The notes: generated by a model from the letters alone, not told the origin. Shown: positions 17,280 through 34,384, counted from the stretch's first letter. The stretch: DNA of 64,000 nucleotides from Chrysomallon squamiferum (GCA_012295275.1 CM022673.1:15269810-15333809), one strand, 5' to 3'. Numbers and translations: made by a program.

Positions 17280-17774
17280 ACACTTTTGTATTACGTTATT
17301 TTGTATTGTTTGGAATAAAATATCACACTCCTTAATTTTATTAAATGTTTCTGTGTAAAACATATATATCTCTCTTGAACTGCGTTATATGCTTATTAAT
17401 ATACTCCTTATTTCCTTAAGTTAGTGAATAGATAAAACACCACATTCATAACAGTAATACTGAATCCGGATTCAACTCCACAATTTCCAACGAAGTTCCA
17501 ATATCGAACACTGTGTTAGAAAATAACTGCACCACTTAATGAAAAACACTTGTGAAAAAAAGCTTCCTATTAGAAAACAGTTTTACACGTCATCAGAATT
17601 TTATCTGTAGCGTTAAGAAAAATCTCTACTCCGGTTATTAATGATCGGCGCTCAGTGGATTAACAGACGCTCTTGTTTTCTTTTTATACTTTCAGGTTAT
17701 GTTCATCGACTTGCAGTACAGGAACTGTGGTAAATTGACGAAACAAACACTGCAGAGTAATACAATTATTCCGT

Positions 17775-17775
<1 letters not shown>

Positions 17776-17811
<36 letters not shown>

Positions 17812-17883
17812 AACAAGTCGGGAAAAAGAAGAGTTGTTAAAACCAAATTAAATTGTCAGTTTATATTAAGTTATAATTTAATA

Positions 17884-17919
<36 letters not shown>

Positions 17920-17921
17920 TG
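17776..17921 (+). repeat. (GT)n and (AAT)n microsatellites
   Basis: (GT)n at about 17,776-17,808 and (AAT)n at about 17,885-17,921, separated by plain AT-rich DNA. Confidence 0.95.
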
Positions 17922-18224
17922 CTGTAAAAGATATGTGTGTATATAAGTGAAAGAATATTTATCTAAAGGTTTCGAAGTATGAGAGTTATGAAGACATCAG
18001 TACGAAACTGTTATAAAATCTTAACGAAACATAAAACAAGAAAACCAAAATTACAAAAAACAAAACTAACAAGAACAGAAATAAAAAAATAAAAATAGAA
18101 ATACTAACGGGAAAAAAAAAATTAAAAAGTAGAAAACTGAGTTTTAACCTTTAAGTGTTCCAGATCAGAGTAAAACGAAAAAATTCAGTTACAATCCAAC
18201 ACAAAAACGACAAGGAGACGAAAG

Positions 18225-18345
18225 TAAAAAGTGATATCAGAAGAAGAGCAGTGCTCGGCCCGAAACGTTGAAAGATCCGAAGCAGAGATGAGAATTCCCC
18301 GTTTACATTATTAACGTAGAACTTTCGCAATCGATGCAAGTCACT
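18225..18345 (+). mobile_element. Possible retroelement 3'-end remnant (SARNVE-type motif)
   Basis: One frame reads EEEQCSARNVERSEAE and stops at TAA near 18,311. The coding string gctcggcccgaaacgttgaaag resembles the 'ctcgaaacgt' motif that I recall from C-terminal or 3' ends of retroelement copies in many invertebrate genomes. The segment is clearly less AT-rich than its surroundings. No reverse transcriptase or other domain remains, so this is a tentative call. Confidence 0.3.
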
Positions 18346-18614
18346 CCTCCGCGAAACCTAACGAGCAGAGCTTCTCGTAACAAGAAGCTGTGGTTTGGTA
18401 GCAGTTCCGACATTCCATCGCACAGTTAGAGTTTTTCCTTGTCTGCGCCTTCACACCGACTGTATTGTGGTCTTTTGTACGTTAACCTGAAATACAAAAT
18501 TCCATTAATTATATGAATAGAGCGATCAGTCAAATCTCGACAAATCTGCGAATAATCCTGCAAATAAGAAATAAATTTCTTGATCATATTAGCTTATTGC
18601 GACCAGAAAAATAA

Positions 18615-18802
18615 GAAAATGAGGTCTTGGAAATTCCAAGGTAAAATTTGGATCGTGGTAGTTTTCATTTGATAATAATAAGAAAAGAGAAAAGCTTTTG
18701 GAGAAAAACAAGGAGAAGATGACGTTTTTGAAATACCTTTGTAGAAAGTAGATTGTGACCGTTTTTATTTGTAGATAATACCAAAAAGAAAAGCTTTTGA
18801 AG
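18615..18802 (+). repeat. ~100 bp tandem duplication, diverged
   Basis: Unit 1 (18,615-18,704) and unit 2 (18,715-18,802) share the same order of words: gaaaatgaggtcttggaaat / gaagatgacgtttttgaaat, ggatcgtggtagttttcatttg / gattgtgaccgtttttatttg, ataataa / ataatac, and gaaaagcttttggag / gaaaagcttttgaag. The offset is 100 bases. Confidence 0.65.
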
Positions 18803-19325
18803 CGCTTCGTTATTTATACAAATTCCTTTGTTAACAGTCAATTAAAACAATTTAATATGCTCCCAAAGTACTTTCTCAACATTAGAAAAATATATATTTT
18901 TTCAAAAATTTAGATAAAACGATTTTGTTAATCATTAAAATATTTTAAAACTATTTGAGACTTTTCAATCTTGCAGATGAGGAATGTTTTACGGTATGAA
19001 CAATGATTTAGAAATGTAGCACTGAGAAGCTATTTTTAATACTGTATACAAAGATTCGTGGCTGTCGAAACAAAATTATATTGTTAGTTATGAATGGATG
19101 TTTAAGGAACATATTGTATGGAGTGTAGTGAGTATTAAATAATTCTTAGTTGACCAAATAAATGTTTCTCTCTTAATATGAATACTTAGAGAAACAGTGC
19201 AACAAAATGTTATTTTTTGGGGGAAAAATATGCTTATTATAAAAAGACTACTTAAAACGAAGATAAAACATAAAAGCCTTTAATAATACTAAATTTTTTT
19301 AAATATTACGCTTGACATCATTTTA

Positions 19326-19406
19326 AATTTTTTTTTTTTTTTTTTATGTATTATTTTTTTTTTTTTTTTTTTTTTTGTATGTATTTTTTTTTTTTTTTTG
19401 TATGTA

Positions 19407-19447
<41 letters not shown>
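19326..19447 (+). repeat. Poly(T) blocks with TATGTA spacers, then (GT)n
   Basis: Three T tracts are separated by a(tg)tatt/gtatgta spacers, followed by (GT)n at about 19,410-19,447. Confidence 0.9.
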
Positions 19448-19450
<3 letters not shown>

Positions 19451-19856
19451 GAAGAAAATACGAGAATTAGACAAACTATTACAGAATACCAGAATGTTTC
19501 GCTTTCAAATATTTATTGTTAAACAGGCTGATTCCGCAGCAACGTGCACGTAATCAGCAATACACATTAATTTACAACTATCGGCTTTTGAAAAGATTCT
19601 CTCTAACGATCGATATTATATTAACAAAACTCAGTACAATTTACGTTTTTAGTCTACTTTCGTTTACAATTTTTCTAAAAAGGTTAAAAGAATAAATAAA
19701 TGAAATACTAATTTTATTTTATAAACAAATATACCATAAATATTTAAAACGTGACAAACATTTAAAAAAAAAGTGAAAAATTAAACTTATTGTCTCCATA
19801 ATTGAAACAGTGTCTTTCCGTACCTTATTTGTTTATCTGTTTGTCTGTCGTATTTC

Positions 19857-19895
<39 letters not shown>

Positions 19896-19986
19896 TCTTA
19901 TAAAACTATAGTCTGTACTTGCTTTCTATCTGTTTGTCTTTGAATTATTTTATATCTATGCCCGCTCTCTCAGTTTCATATACACA

Positions 19987-20041
<55 letters not shown>

Positions 20042-20050
20042 TCTCTTTAT
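19857..20050 (+). repeat. (ATT)n and (TC)n microsatellites
   Basis: (ATT)n at about 19,861-19,895 and (TC)n at about 19,990-20,047. Confidence 0.95.
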
Positions 20051-20074
20051 CTATCTATATCTCTCTTTGTCAGT

Positions 20075-20215
20075 ACCGTCTTAAGGCGGGTACTCTAGGT
20101 ACTTGTCAAGGGGCCCCATTGATCTAGATGCTACTGCAATCCATGTATGCTGTGTTTTGGTGTTAGTTAATGTGCAGCGGTCCCAGTGCAATGCTTTGCG
20201 AGTGGACCTATAATG
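20075..20215. mobile_element. Possible degraded transposon piece beside (TC)n
   Basis: A GC-richer block carries accgtcttaaggcgggtact, aggggccccattgatct and gcagcggtcccagtgcaatg. The 'gtcttaaggc...ggggcccc' combination is of the kind seen in dispersed degraded repeats of other animals. I cannot name the family and see no coding domain or terminal repeats. Confidence 0.3.
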
Positions 20216-20729
20216 TTGTTATCTCTTTCTGTATCCCTATCTCCTCCCTCACCCACCTCTTCTTTCTCACTTCCCCCTCACCCACCTCACATTTGTCATC
20301 ATTGATTTTCTTTCTAATTAATTATCGTATATCAAAATAAGTCCACAAATCACTGAAATAAAACTGGGTTTATTTTCTGTAAATTCGATATGTATTTAAA
20401 AATATTAACAAAGAAAATGTGTAATATTCCATTTCGACCATGTTCTTCATATTTGTCTCATCATTTACTTGTTTTCTTTCCCCGCCTTGAGAAATCCCAG
20501 ATCGGCAGTGAGAGTTGGTTATTGAAAATTTTCCAGTTCTGTGCACTTCCTAGAATTTTAGAGAAAAAAAAAAGATCGAATACTTGTTTCTAATGTGCAA
20601 TGAATCATTCCAGTTTAGCTGTTCTCGTAAATCAGACAAAAAGAGAAAATTATTTTTAAAAGTAAAAGGAAAATAAAATCAATTCGAATGAAAAAACCTT
20701 ATTATAGCTTTACCTTGCGATTTATCTAC

Positions 20730-20870
20730 CGACCTATATATTTACCAGTCTGCCAGTCTGCATGCCTTCCTACCTATCTATCTACCTATCTATTTACCAC
20801 CTATTTACCTACCTATCTACCTCCTACCTACCTACCTACCTCCCATCTACCCATCTACTTTCCTACATAA
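20730..20870 (+). repeat. Degenerate (CTAC)/(CTAT) repeat
   Basis: CTAC, CTAT and CTCC words over about 140 bases. Tyr-Leu-Pro-Thr open frames here are repeat translations. Confidence 0.85.
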
Positions 20871-20959
20871 CAAAAGTATTTAATATGCGGCCGACCTGTG
20901 TTTCTACCATGAAACCTACGAAACTATCTCCCACCTCGTCAGCCTTACAATACACCTAA

Positions 20960-23770
20960 TAACCTTTACATATATAAGAAAGTGAAATAAAAATAAAATA
21001 GTAAACTAGGCACTTAATGTTCTTGAAATGCCGACTTCAAATAAATATTCACTTACCTGCAAAACGACGATGATAATCTCAACACTTTATAAAATCAACT
21101 TCGGTGGCAAAAAAAGCTATGGTTTTGAAATGGTTTACAACTCAAACAATTAACTTTCAGTGCCACACATTGTAAGAACACATTTCGATAATGTGTTGAA
21201 TACAACAGTGACGGAGAAAACTAACACTCGAACTAATTCTATAGCGGTTACGGGCATACTGTATAATGAGTTTAATAATCGAATTAATACATATTTAAAT
21301 AATAATAGTCAAATCTGACACGGATGACTGATTCAGACCATAAATATATATATATATATAATACTATTCAATGAGCTATTTATCGCGTAGAAAATATGAG
21401 ATAAACTTATTACATTTGAAACAGCGTTAACATTTAAAATAATTTGAAATTTGAACACGTGTTTCTGTAATTACTTGAATGGCGTGACGAAAGCGTGACT
21501 CAGTATAGAGTATGTGTATAGAAACATTGTTATAAAACACGATTTTGTCATTACTCGACTCTGTAAGTACTCTCATTGCGATCTGTCGATGCATGAACTG
21601 AAAATTACGCGGTGAATGTATAGTTCATCACATTATAAAGTATTTATGGAAACATTATTTCGAGTATACAAAAGGAAATGACGAGTTTGTCGCTAGAGAC
21701 ACGTTTAATGTAGCCACTGTCATCAGGTGTGTATATATATATATATAAAAAAGAAACATCGTGATATTTCGCTGAAGAATTGATAAAGTTTAAGTTATAG
21801 AAAACAGTTAATTGAACGACAAATAGAATCCAGTCTGAGATATATAGGGCCTGTTGTGTTTCATTAATTGTTCAACCACGGCTCAATTTAACTTGAAACT
21901 CTGCTTACAATACTTCATGTAGCTTTTTGTACTGAACATTTACAACAACAATTGCACTTTGTGGGACATCAGACAACATGTGATTGATTTTTATAATATT
22001 TTTTTTTGCAGTAATGTGTCTTTGACAATGCATATGTTTACCATTCAAATCAACCGAACTTTTCACTAATATGTGACTGTGTTACTAGCCCAAATCATCC
22101 AGTGTGTTCGATATCAAACTTTTCACGAGTCATAGTTTTTCAGGAACGACGTAAATAAGCAAATTCCACGAAACTGGATACAAGAACTTAACCGTATCAG
22201 AAATCAATATGGCTGGTACTTTTTTTCTTCATAAAAACAGCTTATGCTCAGACTTGGTTTGTCGTAAACAGAAAATAAATTACGGTATTAAAACGTTAGT
22301 GATTATATTAAGCTTTTCAGCTGAAATTGTGTGTGCAATTTTAATGTTAGAAAATTGAGTCTGATTCCTCTTTTTGTTTGCTTTTCTACTGACGGTAGTA
22401 ATTCATCATTGCCATAAAGATAATTATTATAGTTAATATTAATAATCTTTATTGTTATTATTATCATCATCAAAATTGTTGACAACATTATAACAACAAT
22501 GACGCTGACATCGTCATCAGTCTCATTTTGTTATTATCGTCATCATCGGTATTGCCGTTTTTATTACCATTGTCAATATAAACAGTTTTAGCGGTATTCT
22601 TCTTCTTCTTGTTATTGCTGTTCTTCACAAATTGTAATTCGTTGTATCTACTTCTTTTGTTATTCCCTTGGCCATCAAGTAACTACTGCCTATGCTAAAA
22701 GTAATACCTGAACCTTTCTATGAACATTAGATTTTAAAGTGTAATAGCATTAGTGATGAAATAGGTTCGCTTTCTCCTGTCGCGTTTAAAGAAAAAGCCG
22801 CATTGTTAACATCTAGATATTAAATAATATTTTGAAACATTGATTCACTGTTTTCAGTGAATTCTGGCAAATGACAAAAGTAATTAATAAAAGTCAGTTA
22901 TTATATTAATTTAAAAACTCCGTGCAATTCAGAATGATGCTGACGATGAGGACCAGCTGAAAAATGAAAATCTTTTATATTTATTATCTCCATTTCTGTA
23001 AAGATATAATACTAGTGAAAACCAATACATGCTTAACTGCTATCTATTCATAACAGAAAACAACAATAATTAATAAATATATATAATAAATGTATCTTTT
23101 TATTTGAACTCGGTCGTTTAATGATCGGTTCTCCACATGTATCATGCTTCAGGCTAAATGTCTGAAAATTAGGCAAAAGCTAACACACAATAATACAGCC
23201 AAACAGCTGATAAAATCATTTTATAATATCACTAATAAATTAGTGCTTTCACGTACATCAAACAAACTGCTTGATCAACCTAGAAAAAATATGAATAATA
23301 TAAATTATTTTATTTAATTATACGGTAAAAGGACAGATAAGGAGGCATATTTGTAGTCTCATATCATTTTAGCGAGCAGTATAGCTGTACAGTGAACATT
23401 ATAAAAAATTACAGAATGACTGCAGAGAAAACATCAGCTGTTGTCACTTCAACACAGGTATTATCATTATTATTATTATTATTATTATTGTTTTAATAAA
23501 AAACACAATGCTCATTATTCTTTTTCTGCTCCTATATGAATAGCGTAACTCATTATTTATAAAATTATTTGAAATAAGGGGCAATAACTGCATCTGCGGA
23601 CTTTACTAATTGTAGAATTTGATTTTTATTGCACTTAAAAAAGTCTTAAGTATATTGTTATCATTTTGTACATGGCCAACTAAAAACAAAATGCAAATAA
23701 AAGTAAAATACTTTGAAAGAGACATTTTACAGAGAGAGAAAGAAAAAGTTAGAGAGAAAAATTTCAGCGA
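20960..23770. other. AT-rich stretch without a recognisable gene
   Basis: Short (TA)n near 21,346 and 21,735, decayed ATT/ATC repeat around 22,430-22,570, and (ATT)n near 23,460-23,490. No exon recognised. Confidence 0.55.
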
Positions 23771-23771
23771 C

Positions 23772-23879
<108 letters not shown>

Positions 23880-24658
23880 TAATTTTGACATGAAGTATTG
23901 TTATGTGTATTCATTCTGCTACTGAATTTTGACAGAACACATTATAAGAAAACATAGCACAGCTGTCCGTCAGAATTCTTAGGTGATGATGATATTAAAA
24001 CTGTTGCTGGGTATAACCCATTAGATATAATAAACACCCCTCTGTCACTGGCCTGAATCCTTGTAACCTAGGAAACAGAGTTCAAAGAACTGTCGACATT
24101 TGAAATTAGTTGACAAAGACAGAATTATTGGTTATCACGTTGTGTTTTTTTTTTCTTTCCAATATCGCGCCTGTATAGTGACATATGTCAGACATGAGAT
24201 TTCATTATCGTATTACTCAAGGTATGTTGTTATTGGTTTTCGATTTTATTTCCAGCAGATCTGCTTTCTCGAGTCCTCTTTGTACGATAAAGCCTAATTT
24301 CACTAAATATATCTTGGGGATTTCGTATTCGAATGAATACTCCGCAGTATGTTCAACTGCAACAGGAGCAAATTAAATGTAATACTGAATGCAAACCGAT
24401 TATAATCGTATAATCGAAAAATCTTGGGAGTTGACCAGCCAAAACATGAAGTAAAAAGAACGCTTATTATTTTTTCTTATTTTTTGTTTTTGATATTTTT
24501 TTTTTTTTTTTTTTAATCATTGTGGTTTGTTAATACAGTTCTTTTTGATCGTTACAGAATAAAAATAAATGTAAAAAAAATATATTATCTTAGAAAAAAA
24601 CAGAAATTATTCCTATCTATATGATGATATTAACAGGTAGAGCGTAATAAGAGAACAG

Positions 24659-24659
<1 letters not shown>

Positions 24660-24698
<39 letters not shown>
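24660..24698 (+). repeat. Poly(A), ~39 bp, then (CAA)n
   Basis: The longest pure A run in the left half, followed by (CAA)4. It could be a retroposon tail, but no source sequence is recognised upstream. Confidence 0.9.
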
Positions 24699-24699
<1 letters not shown>

Positions 24700-26678
24700 A
24701 ACAACAACTAAATAAGAAAAACATAAAAAGGATATAAAGTGAACTCATTTGAACAGAATGTAGTCAATACCCTGCGTTTGCTAAGAAGTCGGTTGAGTTA
24801 TCTTATAAAATGAAAAAAGAAATAACTTTATACAACAATAACCATAATAAATAAAACAGTATAATAAATAAAATAAAGGAAACAAATAAAAAATATAAAT
24901 ACAAATAATTATATAAAATTAGATAATTAAAAAGAAAAGAAAAATCACAAGAAAAACACAGCAACAGGGCAGTTATGTAAGACTATTTTTATGTTAACAA
25001 TGTCTCTGTGTAAAACATACAATGTATTGTCATGAATCCTGAAAGAAGAAACCCGTAGCCTCAACACTATCAACCACGTCTATGGATTTAAATTTTAGAT
25101 TTTTTTAAGAGCAAGAAAGAGAAACCGTTTCAAGTCGAGAAACACTGCCTGAAAGATTTTTATTCCTTTCCTGCCCTTACAGCGTCTCTAGCTATTACTT
25201 CAATTAAGGTACAACCGTTGGCCTTGATCTCAGAAATGAATCAGTATTTCACGATATGCCAGTACATGTCAGATTAATAATTAAATGTTAAGAGTTACGT
25301 TTTCGTGTATTATGAATAGTTCAGACACGAACATTCAGTGAAAACACTAAGATCTACTCCCACTGTTTGTTAGGAAAGCACATACCATGGTTGTTAATAA
25401 ATCGGTAGTGTAGATCAACATGGCAAGAAAAAAAACAATGGGAAAGTCAGGAAGAATTGTTATGCACGCTATCAAAATATGATCACTTCAATCCAGTCTT
25501 ACAAACATAGAAAGTGATCTCGTACATCAATTTTGTCGTTTTGACTAATGCATAAGTTATATATTATCTCTAAACAAATGCAATCTTATTTTTTAGGACT
25601 GGTTAAGACATTTTCTTGTATATATGTATCTGGATGTTTAACCGCATTCGAAGAATACTTTGAAATTAGATTATTTAGCACTTAAAGAAGCCGCATATTT
25701 TTATGATATAAAGTTCAGTCTACGTGGCAGTATTATCCAGTAGATAACAACATTTTCAAAAACAGTTAGAATCGAAATTCCCTTTTTGTAAAATACGTTA
25801 CTGAAATATTTGCTAGATATATAAATAGCAAGTTGTTTAAAGGTCATGTCTTGAATACAGAACACGTAACGTAAAATCTATATCAAATGTTTATGCAGAT
25901 AAGATCAAATGTTTGCAATTTGACATGAGAAAGATATTAATTATGCGTGTTTCGAGTACAGTAATTTCTTTCATAAAAATCATTGTTCTGTTCTTTGTCA
26001 GTATAATGCAAGCTATGACGCAGTACATACACAAATGTACTAGTAACTTCTTGAACATAGTATTTTAGAATAAAATACCTTTTATTAGTATGCACCTTAC
26101 TTAAATTTCTCAGTAAAATGCACACAAACACACATACAACCCATACACATACACACATATAAACACGGATATAAATACACATATACACATATGACATATT
26201 TTCGTCTATTCGACTCTGTAATAAATTAATGTTGCTTGTTTACTTACGAAACTACTCATAGATTCTTAAACCTGTTTTGTTAGACCTTAAAGCGAACAGA
26301 TCTATCAAGTTTAACAAGATGATAAAACTGTTTTATATCTCTGTTTTCTAATAACTGATAAGTCAGACTCACATGGGGTACATCTATGAACCGTTTTGTA
26401 AATAAACTAGCGGATTTTATTTGTAGAATAAATTTGGAAAAACAAAAACATCGTAGGTAATAGATTATTCTGGATGATTTCCAGAATCTGAAATAAAACA
26501 GTGATCTTTTTGTTAGTGAACATGATAGCAGTAATGATAATAACATCAATGCTTTTAGTGAAATTAATAGAACACAAAGTCGCGGGGACCTTGAACAAAC
26601 ATGCAGAGAAATGGACAAATAAATAAATGAATGAATAACATGGAATATACAACGAATATCTCTACAGTTAACACTGTC

Positions 26679-26679
<1 letters not shown>
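24700..26679. other. AT-rich stretch without a recognisable gene
   Basis: There is an A-rich AAATAAA-type region at 24,835-24,960 and a CACA/TACA degenerate patch at 26,115-26,195. Overlapping minus-strand frames at 26,280-26,652 show no domain. Confidence 0.55.
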
Positions 26680-26729
<50 letters not shown>

Positions 26730-26985
26730 TGATGATGATGATGATGATGATGCCGATGTTGATAATGATGGTGGTGATGACGATCACAGTTATTATGATA
26801 ATGATTATAACTACGACACCGATGACCATGATGATGATAATAATAATGCTGATGATAATGATAATAATAATTATGGTGATGATAATAATTATGATGATGA
26901 TGATATTGATAAGAATAACAACAACAACAACAACATCAAAAACAATAGAACAAAAACAACAACAATAATAACGACAACAACAACA

Positions 26986-27036
<51 letters not shown>

Positions 27037-27060
27037 TTGATAATAAATAAATAAATAATA
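26680..27060 (+). repeat. (AAT)n - (GAT)n - (ACA)n - (AAT)n compound repeat, ~380 bp
   Basis: Clean (AAT)n, then GAT/GATAAT, then (ACA)n, then (AAT)n again, ending in AAAT. The symmetric flanks suggest one long tract whose centre has decayed. Confidence 0.92.
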
Positions 27061-27822
27061 CATTATAACAGCGAGATTAAGACATAAGCTACAGTAACAG
27101 AACGAACCCCTACAACTCGTTGAAACTTCAGTGATAGCTGCTGAGACGAATCACGGGTCTAACAGCTGAGTTACTGGCGATAGAACGTTATCTTTCCCGC
27201 CTGATAAACCGCACTTTGCGTTCTCTCAACCAGTGCATCAGTTGGCGCGGATCGTTCAGAAGGCTGCTTCACATCTGACCTCATTTGCATCAGGTGTGGA
27301 AAAAAATAACATTGAATCAGGTGCGGTTCCATTATTTCAGGAAACGGGTAGCGTCATTTAACAGATATAGCTTTCAACGAAAAAAAACAACAACAAACAA
27401 CCCAGGATATTATCATAGTAGTTTCACCCTGCATTTAAACGGGAAAAAAAATGAACTAACTCGAAACCGCGTCGTCAGAGAACGTGCAGTTAGCGAGATC
27501 TGGTCATTCACAGTGAATCTAAAATGACTTCTGTTATCGCGTGGCACTTCATCTATTTAAAGAAGAAAGTCGGTACAGATCTGTCTAAAGACTGAGATGA
27601 TGATACTTTATTTTATTTTTGTCAAAACGACTTTGCCCACGCCTCATACGTACAAGATCTGTGTCCAATAGGGGGCTTTATAATTGCTGTACATAGTCAA
27701 ACTAGATTTATAAAAGGGAGAGAGCAGTGAAAACGATCAATAACAATTAACAAAAAAACTCATGCTAAAAATTAATAAATAATAATAATAACATTTTTTA
27801 TTTTAATTTTTTGAAAAAAATG

Positions 27823-27866
<44 letters not shown>

Positions 27867-28803
27867 GGATGGCAAGACAGACTAACAACTGCCGAGATAA
27901 ATTTAAAGGAAAGAAAAGAAGGACAATGAAAAAGAGAAACAAAAGAAAAAAACCTTAAATAAAGTTCAACACCCGCATAAAGGAATATAATTTATTTTAA
28001 ACTTCACTCTCTTTAGGTATCAAATTTCGATTCCAAAATTTAGAACCGTTTGCTGTAAACACCTACAGAACTTTTGCTAAAATTAAATGATGCAATGACC
28101 ATAAAGTAACTACAAAGAAAGTCAATTTAGGACAGAAAATTAATAATTTGAAAGCCATCTTTGGAGCTTTTAAGAATCCATGTACGTTTAACGTCGTTTG
28201 TCTTAAAGATTTTCAGACAAATAAATGGAAAATCCAATATCGCTCGTGTGCGCAGATATAAAGCAATTATCATCATTTTATGCCTGTAACCACCGTCACC
28301 ATGTTCGATATTTTAGAAAAATATTGACGGTTATAGTGCAGGTTGTGACATCTTCCTTAAGTTTTACAAATAACCAACATCTCAAATATTGACCGCTTGT
28401 CGTTAATTTGAAAGTCGTGTCCACATAATAAAAATATCGATTATGTTCACGAATGCATAATTTCCGATACAGTTATATCTTTATTGAGGGTCAGAAAATG
28501 ATGAATTCTAGTGTTATTACTCTTGGTTTATGTTCATGACGTTGCAGTTGACACAAAACGTTTATAATCAACATCTAAAATATTTAATTTTCTGCTCTCG
28601 ATTAATAAGAAAATTGTAAGTAAGTGTCTGGAATCGGAGATTAACGGCAGTATGGTGCTCCTTAATTCTGATGAAGGTAAAACAGAAATGATGAAGGTAA
28701 GGACAAAAGACAAAATCTCGCTAAATCATAATTTTGTCCGATTTTTGTTTTGTACATTACAACTATTTAGAAAGATTCAAGTATGATATACATAGCTAGA
28801 TAG
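27061..28803. other. AT-rich stretch; one less AT-rich patch
   Basis: 27,110-27,560 is less AT-rich with an 80-residue open frame (27,285-27,527, plus) of no recognised family. A (TA)n lies at 27,830-27,861. No exon recognised. Confidence 0.5.
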
Positions 28804-32185
<3,382 letters not shown>

Positions 32186-32199
32186 TTTATATTGCTACT

Positions 32200-32260
<61 letters not shown>

Positions 32261-32320
32261 TTACTACTACTACTACTACTACTACCACCACTACTACTAT
32301 TACTACTGGTACAACTACTC
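32186..32320 (+). repeat. (ACT)n trinucleotide repeat, ~130 bp
   Basis: Mostly pure ACT with occasional ATT and CCA variants. It reads as poly-Thr or poly-Leu on the plus strand, which explains the two long open frames there. Confidence 0.92.
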
Positions 32321-32666
32321 TGCTTCTACTATTTTTGCGGCTCTTCTTCTTGTTATTATTATTTATTCTTTGTTTCTTCTCTTTTCTTTGTTTCCTCTCT
32401 GTTTTTTGTTTCCTCTCTATTCATTACTTCATAACTTCACTTACATTTAAATCCTTTCTATAATAAAAAGGAATCATTTTGTATGGAAGAAGTAAGGTTT
32501 TTAATTTAACAGTTGTTGTTTTTGTCTTTTTTTTTTTTTCTTTTTTTTTACCATTTTCTCTTCTTGTCTTTTCTGTTTCAGAATAGCAAAAATTAAAATA
32601 AAATTGACCTAAAAAAGAAATTAAATTAAATATAATAAAGTTTAAAAAACAAATACATGAAAGATA

Positions 32667-32668
<2 letters not shown>

Positions 32669-32708
<40 letters not shown>

Positions 32709-32781
32709 TAAAACTATAGAATTGCAATGATTAAACACACAAAACAAGAAATATATTTTTTTAATAAATTAAACTAAATAA

Positions 32782-32846
<65 letters not shown>

Positions 32847-33055
32847 TGTATAACAAACACCCCCATGAAAAAAACCGCAGAAACAATACTAAAACACACA
32901 AACGAATAAAACTGATAATATATGTAAAAAATAAATTAAATTAAATTAAAAAAGAATAAAAAAAAAACACACACAAAAAAAAAAAAAAAAAAAAAGGAAA
33001 AAGAATAAAAAGAAATTCCAAAAAAAAAGGAAAAAAAAAGAGGAAGTAATCAACA
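32669..33055 (+). repeat. (AAT)n, (TA)n and A-rich tract
   Basis: (AAT)n at about 32,670-32,706, (TA)n at about 32,783-32,842, then an A-rich plus strand (32,930-33,055) with a 21-base A run. Confidence 0.92.
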
Positions 33056-33259
33056 AAAACAAAATAAGTGAATTTTTTTATTGATGTAATTGACCCATGA
33101 TGAGATCAAAATGATGATCGATATTTTTCCTATACACTGAAATTAATAATGAATATTAATGGGGCTAATTAGAAAGGATGAATAAAGTCAAGAATTTCAG
33201 ACGCATTATGGATTAAATAATATCAGTAACAATAAAAACAATAAAAACGGTAATACTAA

Positions 33260-33350
33260 TACTAATGATGATGATGATGGTGATAATGATGATAATAGTA
33301 GTAATGATGATCATGATAATGATGATGATGATAAGAATAATAAGAATAAT
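33260..33350 (+). repeat. Degenerate (GAT)n
   Basis: GATGAT and GATAAT words over about 90 bases. Confidence 0.8.
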
Positions 33351-33943
33351 GGTCTTATTTCCACTTTTGCACTTTAAAATTTCGAAATCGTACTTGGAGT
33401 TACTTTTATTCAAACTGCAACATCCATCGGAACCCAGACGTTCCTTAATGATGCGAAACTTAATTTTACAAAAATCCATTCCGTATCAGTAAAATGTTCC
33501 AAATTTACAGTAATTGAGATAAACAGAGAAGTCTGATATGTATAATAGTTTCAAAGAAGACACAGCGTACAATTATTGGAAAACAAACATAGAGTAAAAC
33601 ATCGTTATGGCCAGCCTGACGTTTCCAATTGATGGCAGAAAAGTAATTTCAGAGTTAAAACCACGATGTTATTTTAAATATCCCGTTAAATGTAAATCTT
33701 TCCGTTTAGGCTAATATTATAAATGTCTTGTGTAACCTGCGGATCACTGCCTTAAGTTATAGGTCTAGACAAACTGCTTTACAATCCATTGCTTCTTCTT
33801 GTTCTTCTTCTGATGTTCGAAGCATGGAAATAGTTCTGAATGTCAGGAGAAATCGGGCATTCTGATCTGTTTTCAGTTCACTTAAGTTATGAAACTAAGT
33901 AAATATGTTGAAAACAAAAACATTTAAGTGATTATGAATGTAG

Positions 33944-34208
<265 letters not shown>

Positions 34209-34277
34209 CTATTTGATAAATATATATCTGTATGTATGTATGCTTGAATGTGTTTCTGTACGTTGAGTATGCATATA

Positions 34278-34384
34278 TGTATGTATATGTGTATGTTTGT
34301 ATGTGTATAACGTTTGTATGCATGCATACATGTATGTATATGTGTATGTTTGTATGTGTATAACGTTTGTAAGCATGCATACAT
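34278..34384 (+). repeat. Two-copy 53 bp tandem repeat
   Basis: Copy 1 begins at 34,278 and copy 2 at 34,331. Each has tgtatgtatatgtgtatg, tttgtatgtgtataacg and tttgtatgcatgcataca. The copies are nearly identical (one clear substitution, t to a, in the last segment), so this is a recent duplication within a TATG-rich area. Confidence 0.85.

Noticed and set aside
26280-26652. Two overlapping minus-strand frames of 112 and 81 codons
   Set aside because: No domain, no splice support and mutual overlap in different frames; chance open frames in AT-rich DNA.
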